Source: CAZVFH01 sp964626415 (GTDB taxonomy: Bacteria > Patescibacteriota > UBA1384 > XYA2-FULL-43-10 > CAINNR01). Taken from it: a DNA stretch of 8,417 bases. The translations under genes were made by a program, and so were the position numbers. The stretch lies in assembly GCA_964626415.1 (NCBI GenBank), contig CAZVFH010000034.1, positions 1 through 8,417 of the forward strand, read 5' to 3'. The notes below the pieces were generated by a model that made no database searches, was not told where the DNA came from, and saw nothing but the letters and a program-made list of their open reading frames with translations. Below are positions 1 to 4,713 of this stretch, one piece after another; the first letter of the stretch is position 1; each line of letters begins with the position of its first letter.

Positions 1-57
1 TCAGCATCCATTTTAAAAGATGCCAATGTCAAAACAATCGCTGATACTTATACATAA
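1..57 (+). CDS. C-terminal end of an unidentified protein (partial)
   Basis: Frame 1 of the plus strand is open from the window edge to a TAA at 55-57 and encodes 18 residues ending in KTIADTYT. It stops four bases before the tgt stop codon, which sits on the other strand, so the two genes would converge. The minus strand of the same stretch holds only a few codons between stops. The piece is too short to assign a family, and the open frame could be chance. Confidence 0.35.
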   Translation, partial: SASILKDANVKTIADTYT

Positions 58-61
58 GTTG

Positions 62-1408
62 TCAAATTGACTCTCTAATTTCTTTCATTAAATTTAGATA
101 AAGATGTAGATTATGCAAAGTGAGAAGCCGAACGCCCAAAATCTCCTTTTCACGGATCAAATGTGAAAGATAAGCCAAAGAAAAATTATTTTTGTCCCCC
201 TCCGCTTCGCTTCGGGGGATCTCGCAAAAACTATTGGATTTTTGAGGTGCTCGACAAGTTGGGCACTGACAATTTTTATCTATTAGATTTTTATCTTCTC
301 GAAATTTTGAATTTAATAAATTGATTTCTTCAAATAAATATCTTCCATCAACTTTTGACTTTTGACTTTTAACTTTTAACTTCACATACGCGGTCCCGTG
401 TCTCGCCATCCTCGTTGGCAAAACACAATCAAACATATCAACACCAAGTTTTGTCGCCTTCAAAATATCATCAGGGGTGCCAACCCCCATTAAATATCTT
501 GGTTTGTTTTTCGGTAGTATTTTATCTAAAAATCCGACCATCTCAAGCATCTCTTTTTGACTTTCTCCGACTGCCAATCCGCCAATTGCGTAACCAGGCA
601 AATCCAATTTTATCATTTCTTCGGCACAATATTTTCTTAATTTCTTGTCGATTCCGCCTTGTATAATTCCGAATAATGCAGGTTTGAGATTTGAGGTTTG
701 ACCTGCCTGCGACTCGACTGAGCTCGCCGAAGTCCGGCAAGGCAGGGATTTGAGATTTGTTTGTGATTTGTTTCTTGTGATTTGAAATTTGCGTTCTAAA
801 TGTAATTTAGAACGTACTAGCCATTTTATTGAAATTTCCACTGCATTTTCAATTTCTTCTCTGTGGGCGATAGACGACGGACAAACATCAAGGGGCATGA
901 TAATATCGGATCCGAGAGCAAGTTGAATATCAATAACTTTTTCCGGAGTAAAAAAATGTTTTGTGCCATCAAGATACGACTTAAACTCAACGCCATCATC
1001 GGTGATTTTTACTAATTCTGAATTATCAAATAAATCTTTTTCCTTTATTTTGATTTTTGATTTTTCCTGCCTGCCGGCAAGGCAGGGATTTTTGATTTTT
1101 TTCTCCCGAAGGGAGAAAACCTGATATCCACCCGAGTCAGTTAATATCGGTCCACCCCAACCAGACCATTTCGAAAGCCCACCAAATTTTTCAATTAATT
1201 TCTCTCCCGGACGCAAAAAAAGATGATAGGTGTTGCCTAAAATTATCTCTGCGCCAAGTTCACGCAGTTCCCATGGCGCAACTGATTTTACGGTACCAAC
1301 AGTGCCAACCGGCATAAAGACGGGAGTGTCAATGTTACCGCAATAGGTGCTGATAACACCTCGACGGAGTGACGAGCTTTCTGATTTTTTTAATATTTCA
1401 AAGTCCAT
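62..1408 (-). CDS. tgt: Queuine/preQ1 tRNA-ribosyltransferase (Tgt) with several in-frame repeat insertions
   Basis: Tgt exchanges guanine 34 of tRNAs with GUN anticodons for a queuosine precursor in the cytoplasm. The family core is intact: TDSGGYQVF with the active-site Asp91, LDVC with Asp174, GIIQGG (247-252), GGLAVGE (276-282), and MFDCVLPTR with the likely nucleophile Asp327. The zinc site is C380-x-C382-xx-C385 plus His432. At 448 residues it is about 75 longer than E. coli Tgt (375). The excess lies in insertions at about residues 103-130, 203-243, 343-355 and 387-408, which match DNA repeats annotated separately. Every insertion keeps the frame and falls between core blocks, so the enzyme is probably functional. 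The start matches the family N-terminus (MDFEILKK), but there is no clear Shine-Dalgarno. The stop is UGA. The gene lies after the rplL terminator, so it probably has its own promoter, which I could not place. Confidence 0.96.
   Translation of the reverse strand: MDFEILKKSESSSLRRGVISTYCGNIDTPVFMPVGTVGTVKSVAPWELRELGAEIILGNTYHLFLRPGEKLIEKFGGLSKWSGWGGPILTDSGGYQVFSLREKKIKNPCLAGRQEKSKIKIKEKDLFDNSELVKITDDGVEFKSYLDGTKHFFTPEKVIDIQLALGSDIIMPLDVCPSSIAHREEIENAVEISIKWLVRSKLHLERKFQITRNKSQTNLKSLPCRTSASSVESQAGQTSNLKPALFGIIQGGIDKKLRKYCAEEMIKLDLPGYAIGGLAVGESQKEMLEMVGFLDKILPKNKPRYLMGVGTPDDILKATKLGVDMFDCVLPTRMARHGTAYVKLKVKSQKSKVDGRYLFEEINLLNSKFREDKNLIDKNCQCPTCRAPQKSNSFCEIPRSEAEGDKNNFSLAYLSHLIREKEILGVRLLTLHNLHLYLNLMKEIRESI
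195..219. repeat. GC-rich palindrome inside tgt
   Basis: TCCCCC at 195-200 faces GGGGGA at 214-219 across an inner part made of TTCGC-like words. It lies within codons of tgt and produces the peptide IPRSEAEGD between the zinc-site cysteines and the zinc-site histidine, where E. coli Tgt has no counterpart. Similar peptides recur in CPR proteins (from memory), which supports an inserted repeat. Confidence 0.7.
351..378. repeat. Four tandem copies of a 7-base unit inside tgt
   Basis: Four head-to-tail copies of ACTTTTR (two with G, two with A) lie in the tgt coding region and encode the low-complexity KLKVKSQKSK segment near residue 345. The unit is not a multiple of three, so a change of one copy would break the frame. 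Four copies keep the gene open here. Confidence 0.75.
702..746. repeat. CCTGCC palindrome carrying a nested 24-base element, inside tgt
   Basis: CCTGCCTGC (702-710) and CGGCAAGGCAGG (735-746) are the two halves of the palindrome found whole at 1066-1086. Between them lies a 24-base insert (711-734) with complementary ends GACT and AGTC and a TGAGCTC core. The insert is eight codons long (TSASSVES in Tgt). The same 24-mer, with one difference, occurs alone in pth at 5148-5171. Flanking DNA on both sides consists of reiterated GATTTG-like words. Confidence 0.85.
792..814. repeat. Perfect 10-bp hairpin inside tgt
   Basis: CGTTCTAAAT (792-801) and ATTTAGAACG (805-814) are exact reverse complements around a three-base loop. 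It encodes KLHLER of Tgt, at the start of the second insertion region. It may be another small inserted repeat, but no second copy is present in the window. Confidence 0.5.
1066..1086. repeat. CCTGCC palindrome inside tgt (un-nested copy)
   Basis: CCTGCC and GGCAGG arms surround a TGCCGGCAA centre. It encodes PCLAGRQ (residues 108-114) directly after the conserved VFSLR block. It is flanked on both sides by runs of the word GATTTTT. It is the uninterrupted form of the palindrome at 702-746. Confidence 0.85.
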
Positions 1409-1420
1409 GATTTGTAATTC

Positions 1421-1536
1421 AAAATTTAAAAATCAAAATGCAAAATGAAAATGTAAAGATTAGAAATTTCATCACCCGAATCATTTTATCATTTATAATT
1501 GTCATTTTGATTTTTGATCTTTACATTTTAAATTTT
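1421..1536. repeat. AT-rich inverted repeat upstream of tgt
   Basis: The 11-base ends AAAATTTAAAA (1421-1431) and TTTTAAATTTT (1526-1536) are reverse complements. The arms inside are made of the words AATCAAAATG and AATGTAAAGA and their complements, in different order on the two sides. It fills most of the spacer between the rplL terminator and tgt. No protein is encoded. Confidence 0.65.
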
Positions 1537-1549
1537 ACCCAATTTTACC

Positions 1550-1579
1550 AAAAAGAGCCCTGTAAGTCGAGCTCTTTTT
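1550..1579 (-). terminator. Intrinsic terminator after rplL
   Basis: On the minus strand AAAAAGAGC and GCTCTTTTT form a perfect 9-bp stem with a 12-base loop and a U-rich 3' arm, 17 bases past the rplL stop. The A-rich opposite arm means it could also act on the plus strand. It closes the rplJ-rplL unit and separates it from tgt. Confidence 0.85.
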
Positions 1580-1595
1580 GATGATAAAACACGAT

Positions 1596-2225
1596 TTATT
1601 TAAGTTCAACCGTTGCTCCTGCTTCTTCAAGTTTTTTCTTTGCATTTTCAGCGTCTTCTTTTTTTGCGCCTTTTAGAATTTCTTTTGGGGCGGCTTCAAC
1701 TAAGTCCTTTGCTTCTTTTAGACCAAGATCCGGCTTAATTTCGCGGACAACTTTAATTACTTGAATCTTTTTGTCGCCAGACGACGCTAAAATGACATCA
1801 AATGATGTTTTTTCTTCGGCAACTTCCCCGCCACCAGCGGCTGGAGTAGTAACTCCGACAGCCATCGGCGCGATGGCAGAAACACCAAAACGGTCTTCAA
1901 GCGCTTTAACCAATTCGGAAAGCTCAAGGACTGAAAGATTTTCAATCTGCTTGATCAATTCTTTAAACTTTCCAGATGGGGCTGGCTTGTCCGCCGTAAC
2001 TTCAGTGGAGGCGGACTTTTCTTCTTTAACTTCTTTCACTTCTTCTTTGACTTCTTCGACAACTTCTTTTGTTCCGACATTTTCAGTCGGGATCCCGACA
2101 GCTTCGCTCGTCGGGACTTTTTCTACTCCTTCGACTGCCGCATCGGCTACGACTTCAGCTTTTTCCATGTCCGCCGTAGCTTTAGCGGAGGAAGAAATTT
2201 TTTCCTCTACTTTTTCATCTGCCAT
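1596..2225 (-). CDS. rplL: Ribosomal protein bL12 (L7/L12) with a long repeat-derived N-terminal extension
   Basis: L7/L12 forms the flexible stalk of the large subunit that recruits translational GTPases. The normal protein is at residues 86-209: dimerisation domain (KFKELIKQIENLSVLELSEL), Ala/Gly hinge (about 119-137) and C-terminal factor-binding domain (EKTSFDVILASSG through AGATVELK). Residues 1-85 are an added Lys/Glu/Val-rich segment; typical L7/L12 has about 120-130 residues, this has 209. The extension is probably translated, because AAGGAG stands just before its ATG and no Shine-Dalgarno precedes the internal Met20. Three palindromic repeats encode parts of it (SSSAKATAD, PTSEAVGIPTEN, SASTEVTAD). 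The gene lies 119 bases downstream of rplJ with the 92-bp element between them, and is followed by a terminator. Confidence 0.96.
   Translation of the reverse strand: MADEKVEEKISSSAKATADMEKAEVVADAAVEGVEKVPTSEAVGIPTENVGTKEVVEEVKEEVKEVKEEKSASTEVTADKPAPSGKFKELIKQIENLSVLELSELVKALEDRFGVSAIAPMAVGVTTPAAGGGEVAEEKTSFDVILASSGDKKIQVIKVVREIKPDLGLKEAKDLVEAAPKEILKGAKKEDAENAKKKLEEAGATVELK
1989..2016. repeat. GTCCGCC palindrome in the rplL extension
   Basis: GTCCGCC (1989-1995) and GGCGGAC (2010-2016) are exact complementary arms. Inside them are an opposed GTA/GGA triplet pair and a short ACT/AGT stem. It encodes SASTEVTAD (residues 71-79). It is related to the copy at 2170-2192 and is read in the same frame. 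Confidence 0.8.
2086..2117. repeat. GTCGGGA palindromic repeat in the rplL extension
   Basis: GTCGGGATCCCGAC (2086-2099) is itself a perfect palindrome. Its right half also pairs with GTCGGGAC (2110-2117) across an AGC-TTC-GCT mini-hairpin. It encodes PTSEAVGIPT near residues 38-47 of L7/L12. Confidence 0.75.
2170..2192. repeat. TCCGCC palindrome in the rplL extension (diverged copy)
   Basis: TCCGCCGTAGCT on the left and AGCGGAGGA on the right are imperfect complements around a TT turn. It encodes SSAKATAD (residues 12-19), a peptide that recurs in CPR proteins (from memory). It has the same layout as 1989-2016 but degraded outer arms. Confidence 0.75.
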
Positions 2226-2247
2226 AATACTCCTTATTTAATTAGGA

Positions 2248-2339
2248 AGTATAAACTCTCACAGATCTAATGTCACTGATTTTCACAGATTAATTCATCA
2301 GTGCGAATCTGTGACAATCAATCAGTGGAAGTTTTTACT
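2248..2339. repeat. 92-bp heptamer element, copy 1 (between rplJ and rplL)
   Basis: The element starts AGTATAAACT and ends AGTTTTTACT (inverted ends, 9 of 10 matching). Inside are three heptamers CACAGAT, CACTGAT, CACAGAT followed by ATCAGTG, ATCTGTG, ATCAGTG, with symmetric spacers of 7, 3, 6, 3 and 7 bases. A second copy of identical length and spacing is at 6585-6676. In the rplJ-rplL mRNA it would form a large structure immediately before the rplL ribosome-binding site. Confidence 0.85.
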
Positions 2340-2344
2340 ACAAT

Positions 2345-2860
2345 TTATTTTTTACTTAATTGATATTGGTTTAAAACCGAAACCAAACCGCGAATATTTC
2401 CCGAAAGTACATTGACAAAGCCAGAAAGCGGTGCGGCAATTGTGCCAACAATTTTGGCAATCAACTCTTCGCGACTTGGTAAAAGTGCTAAAGCAGAAAT
2501 TGTCGAGGTTGGAACAAATTGATTTTCAATAATTCCGCCGTATATCTCTAACTTTTCATGCTCTTTGCTGAAATTTTTAATTTCTTTGGCTGAAGCAACT
2601 TCATCGTTTGAAAATGCCATCGCTATTGGTTTTTCCAAAATTTCGTCGTCAATAGTTATTTTTTCACCTTTCAAGGCAATTTTTACCAAAGTATTTTTTA
2701 CCACAAAAAAACCGACGCCTTTTTCCTCCAAAGAATTGCGCAACTTCTCCATCTCTTTAACCGCAAGTCCGGAATAGCCAACAATTACGCTTTTCTTGCC
2801 TTTTAGGTTTTGAGAGATTTTTTCTAAAATCTCCTCTTTTTGTGCTCTTGTCTTCGCCAT
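2345..2860 (-). CDS. rplJ: Ribosomal protein uL10 (L10)
   Basis: L10 anchors L7/L12 dimers to the large subunit and, with them, represses its own mRNA in bacteria studied. The 171 residues match normal family length. The N-terminal rRNA-binding part shows KKSVIVGYSGL followed by KLRNSLEEKGVGFFVVKNTLVKIAL. The C-terminal region has LPSREELIAKIVGTIAAPLSGFV, then the final helix that holds L12 dimers. The start has AAGGA five bases upstream. A strong promoter and a long structured leader with an attenuator-like terminator lie upstream, and rplL follows. Unlike its neighbours, this gene carries no obvious repeat insertion or added tail. Confidence 0.97.
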   Translation of the reverse strand: MAKTRAQKEEILEKISQNLKGKKSVIVGYSGLAVKEMEKLRNSLEEKGVGFFVVKNTLVKIALKGEKITIDDEILEKPIAMAFSNDEVASAKEIKNFSKEHEKLEIYGGIIENQFVPTSTISALALLPSREELIAKIVGTIAAPLSGFVNVLSGNIRGLVSVLNQYQLSKK

Positions 2861-2890
2861 TTTATTCCTTTGTCATAAAATCCCTACAAA

Positions 2891-2968
2891 ATTACAAATT
2901 AAACGAAATTACAAAATTACGAATCATTTGTCAATGTAAAGTCAGTGTAATTAAGTCAGTGTTAGAAT
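2891..2968. repeat. Paired spacer repeats X and Z without the 92-bp element
   Basis: X (2891-2924) is a 34-base run of ATTACRAA-like words, and Z (2926-2968) is 43 bases with three GTCARTG words ending in TTAGAAT. Both recur in the same order at 6541-6574 (29 of 34 identical) and 6682-6724 (38 of 43 identical). Here they are separated by one base. At the other locus the 92-bp element lies between them. Confidence 0.75.
2906..2934 (-). promoter_or_regulatory. Possible secondary promoter for rplJ
   Basis: On the minus strand TTGACA is followed after 17 bases by TAATTT, about 45 bases before the rplJ start. The -35 falls in repeat Z and the -10 in repeat X, so an inserted or mutated repeat may have supplied it. 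In AT-rich repeats such matches arise easily. If real, it would bypass the leader attenuator. Confidence 0.3.
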
Positions 2969-2985
2969 TTCAGTTATAATTTATC

Positions 2986-3010
2986 AAAAAACGCCGGCTT
3001 TTCCGCCGAC
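2986..3010 (-). terminator. Attenuator-type intrinsic terminator in the rplJ leader
   Basis: On the minus strand GTCGGC and GCCGGC pair around a GGAAAA loop, extendable by a U-G and an A-U pair, and run into six U residues. It lies about 125 bases before the rplJ start and well after the promoter, so it would end transcripts before the gene. The 5' arm can instead pair with the CCGGC at the 3' side of the L10-binding stem. Confidence 0.65.
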
Positions 3011-3056
3011 ATATTCAAAAAGGCATTTGGCCTTCCTGCGCCGGACTTAATTGTTT

Positions 3057-3094
3057 ATCCCGCGAAGTCTCGATTCATCGGGACGAAGTGGGAT
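3057..3094. repeat. GC-rich palindromic repeat in the loop of the L10 leader
   Basis: ATCCCGC pairs with GTGGGAT, then opposed GAA/GAA triplets, then GTCTCGAT with ATCGGGAC around a two-base turn. On the plus strand all stem mismatches are G-T wobbles. It shares its outer arms with 3118-3167. Confidence 0.85.
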
Positions 3095-3117
3095 GCCGAC
3101 GGTCTTTGGAATTAAGA

Positions 3118-3167
3118 TCCCGCGTAGCCCGGCGTAGCTCAATAGAGCGAAGTTGGGCGAAGTGGGA
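3118..3167. repeat. GC-rich palindromic repeat at the 5' end of the rplJ transcript
   Basis: Three stacked stems (TCCCGC with GTGGGA, GCCCGGC with GTTGGGC, GCTC with GAGC) are separated by opposed GTA/GAA triplets, with an AATA loop. It belongs to the same family as 3057-3094. It begins just after the predicted transcription start, so rplJ transcripts would begin with it. Confidence 0.85.
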
Positions 3168-3175
3168 ACATTTTT

Positions 3176-3204
3176 ATCTTATCAAAGCATTTTTTATTTG
3201 TCAA
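3176..3204 (-). promoter_or_regulatory. Strong sigma-70-type promoter of rplJ-rplL
   Basis: On the minus strand TTGACA, a 17-base spacer and TAAGAT form a near-consensus promoter. The predicted start is near 3169, giving a leader of about 310 bases before rplJ. The -35 box abuts the T-tract of the preceding gene's terminator. Confidence 0.85.
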
Positions 3205-3227
3205 GAAAAAATCCCCTTATTGGGGAT
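3205..3227 (-). terminator. Intrinsic terminator overlapping the stop of the 3217-3720 gene
   Basis: ATCCCC and GGGGAT form a 6-bp stem on the minus strand followed by a run of T. The stem starts in the last codons of the gene and the TAA lies in the loop, so stop codon and terminator overlap. Confidence 0.8.
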
Positions 3228-3720
3228 CTGGGAACTCGGACCATTTAATTCGCGTATGAGGTTGATCGGTTTTGGGATAAATAATCGTAATATACTGTTT
3301 TCGGTCATTGAAACTCGTACAACAAACATTTTTTCCATTCCAAACAAACTCTCTGCCGCAGTAGATGCGAACCTCTTCGATAATTAACGGCTGGCGCTTA
3401 AGCCAAAATTCAAGCGCACGACAAACCGATTCATTTTGGGCCTCAACAGCAACTCGGTAAAAAACCTCCCTTGATCCCCAGCGCTGTACTCCGCGACCAT
3501 AAGTTTCAAGCCAAAGATTTAACTTGAACAAAATTTCCAGTTTAGCAAAATCATCAACAAAAAACCTTTCATTTGACTCAATCAGTTCGATAATAAATTG
3601 TTGAAGTGCTCGTCTTTTGCGTCGAGGTTGTTGAAAATCGTCGTAACGATCGGGAATTAATCTTTTTGGATGAAGTTCAGCCATTTTAGCAACAATTCTG
3701 TGAAAAACCTCACTGGACAT
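3217..3720 (-). CDS. Protein of unknown function, stand-alone gene
   Basis: I do not recognise this 167-residue protein. It has a very basic patch (PRRKRR, residues 32-37) followed by a predicted helical stretch (residues 38-70). Aromatic and Arg-rich segments follow (LWLETYGRGVQRWGSREVFYRV, split around residue 80; ALEFWLKRQ at 102-110). A likely beta-rich end contains VNVCC-like cysteines (Cys133, Cys134) and YITIIYP. There is no signal peptide, membrane helix or catalytic motif that I can name. The gene is well equipped for expression: extended -10 promoter, GGAGGT six bases before ATG, and an overlapping terminator. It is therefore transcribed separately between rplA and rplJ. The basic patch allows nucleic-acid or ribosome binding, but this is a guess. 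Confidence 0.8.
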   Translation of the reverse strand: MSSEVFHRIVAKMAELHPKRLIPDRYDDFQQPRRKRRALQQFIIELIESNERFFVDDFAKLEILFKLNLWLETYGRGVQRWGSREVFYRVAVEAQNESVCRALEFWLKRQPLIIEEVRIYCGREFVWNGKNVCCTSFNDRKQYITIIYPKTDQPHTRIKWSEFPDPQ

Positions 3721-3749
3721 ACCAGCACCTCCCTCGGATTTCTAATAAG

Positions 3750-3778
3750 AATATACCACAAAAATACTCTAAAATCAA
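3750..3778 (-). promoter_or_regulatory. Extended -10 promoter of the 3217-3720 gene
   Basis: On the minus strand TTGATT, 17 bases, then TATATT preceded by TGG, which is an extended -10. The predicted start is about 22 bases before the ATG, and a GGAGGT ribosome site lies between. The -35 box overlaps the T-tract of the rplA terminator. Confidence 0.75.
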
Positions 3779-3822
3779 AAAATCTGTTACAATTCGCAAA
3801 TGATAGCAAATAGTAACAGATT
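3776..3822 (-). terminator. Intrinsic terminator after rplA
   Basis: AATCTGTTAC and GTAACAGATT (3813-3822 and 3781-3790) are perfect 10-bp complements separated by 22 bases and followed on the minus strand by a T-rich tail. It starts 20 bases after the rplA stop. The loop is long for a classical terminator. Confidence 0.65.
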
Positions 3823-3841
3823 AATTTTTGGTGAGAATTTT

Positions 3842-4597
3842 TTATTTCGGTATTTCCATTTTTACACTCGGACCCATTGTCGAAGTCAGGAAGAGTGAAA
3901 CGACTTTATTTTTTGGCAGGACTTTTAAAACCGTATTCAGATTTTCGGCAATTTTATCTTTGCCGAAAGAAACTTTGGCAATCGCAAGATGGAGATTTTT
4001 CTTTTCATCCTGTTTATATTCAATTTTTCCCGATTTGATTTCAGCGATAGCGACGGCAGTATCTTCGACGACAGTTCCTGATTTTAGCGAAGGCATAAGA
4101 CCTTTCGGCCCTAGAATTTTAGCAACTTGTGCCAATTTTGGCATAACTTGTGGCGTTGCAACCAAAATATCAAAATCAAACTCGCTTGATTTTGTTTTGG
4201 CAATAAATTCATCAATATTTTTTTCTGTTACTTCGACAACTTTTTTTTCTTTTGCTGCGCCGGCCGGTAAAGATAAAGTGCCGCGAATTCCGTCAACTGA
4301 AAGTCGAGCATGAAGTTCAATCGTTGCATCAAATTTGACTTTCGCTGTTTTGATTACCAAATCAACTGCATCATCGCAAGAATATACTTTTTCTCTATCA
4401 ATTTTATTGTTTTGTAGAATATACTTTTTGCCACGCAAATGCTTCTTTCCAATTTTCGGTTTTTTCTTTTCAGTTTTCTCGCCTTCCGTTTCAACTTCAT
4501 CTTTGGCAATCTCTTTTTTCGCCTCCTCAACTTCTTTTTTTACTGTACTCTCGTCAATAATCTCCTCTGAACCCATTTCAACTACTCTTTGATTCAT
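3842..4597 (-). CDS. rplA: Ribosomal protein uL1 (L1) with a charged N-terminal extension
   Basis: L1 binds 23S rRNA at the mobile L1 stalk and helps release E-site tRNA. The family core begins near residue 50 (KKHLRGKKYILQNNKID) and shows KFDATIELHARL, the central FDILVATPQVMPKLAQVAKILGP with GLMP, and the final STMGPSVKM. The first 45 or so residues are an added Glu/Lys-rich tail. AAAGGAG before the ATG at 4597 supports translation from there, and Met8 has no such site. The stretch between LPAGAA and DFDILVATP is about 14 residues shorter than in Thermus-type L1 by my alignment, so domain II is reduced. rplK, the usual partner upstream, is absent; pth precedes it instead. A terminator follows. 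The 81-bp inverted repeat ends about 25 bases before the start. Confidence 0.96.
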   Translation of the reverse strand: MNQRVVEMGSEEIIDESTVKKEVEEAKKEIAKDEVETEGEKTEKKKPKIGKKHLRGKKYILQNNKIDREKVYSCDDAVDLVIKTAKVKFDATIELHARLSVDGIRGTLSLPAGAAKEKKVVEVTEKNIDEFIAKTKSSEFDFDILVATPQVMPKLAQVAKILGPKGLMPSLKSGTVVEDTAVAIAEIKSGKIEYKQDEKKNLHLAIAKVSFGKDKIAENLNTVLKVLPKNKVVSLFLTSTMGPSVKMEIPK

Positions 4598-4621
4598 AAT
4601 TCTCCTTTATTGCAACCACCA

Positions 4622-4702
4622 ATGGATAACGAAAAGTCCAAATGACTAATAACAAATAGAAATATATTCGTCATTAGTTATTTAGCTAAATTAGTTATCC
4701 AT
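4622..4702. repeat. Near-perfect 81-bp inverted repeat upstream of rplA
   Basis: The arms at 4622-4658 and 4665-4702 are complementary over about 37 bases with few mismatches and a six-base loop. The outer nine bases ATGGATAAC match exactly, and inside are reiterated ACTAATRAC words. In the minus-strand mRNA this would be a long hairpin ending shortly before the rplA ribosome-binding site. Confidence 0.8.
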
Positions 4703-4713
4703 AGATGAAAATT

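Larger units (their letters stand above)
2986..3109 (-). ncRNA. Candidate L10 leader (autoregulatory element of rplJ-rplL)
   Basis: Read on the minus strand, the leader carries CCAAAGACCGTCGGC (3109-3095) and, further on, TTAAGTCCGGCGCAGG (3050-3035). These resemble the two conserved strands of the bacterial L10 leader as I remember it (AAGAC-GUAGG, then UUAA, CCU-GC, AGG). CGUCGG and CCGGCG can form the basal stem with one G-U pair. The loop is filled by the palindrome at 3057-3094. A terminator follows, and its 5' arm can pair alternatively with the CCGGC strand. L10-L12 binding would therefore favour termination, as described for the Bacillus subtilis rplJL leader. Recognition is by eye. 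Confidence 0.6.

Noticed and set aside
62..64. UGA recoding to glycine as in some CPR lineages
   Set aside because: tgt ends in UGA at the expected family C-terminus and an intact prfB is present, so UGA is a stop.
1596..2225. rplL and tgt as pseudogenes because of their inserted repeats
   Set aside because: All insertions keep the frame, all family motifs and ends are intact, and expression signals are present for rplL.
2248..2339. CRISPR-like array
   Set aside because: The repeated words are only seven bases, half are inverted, and spacers are 3-7 bases; no cas gene is present.
3017..3034. Second terminator in the rplJ leader (AAGGC/GCCTT with a short T-run)
   Set aside because: The stem has only five pairs; it is more likely part of the alternative folds of the leader than an independent terminator.
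3088..3387. 99-codon open frame on the plus strand
   Set aside because: It crosses a palindromic repeat, a promoter and a terminator and is antisense to the 3217-3720 gene.
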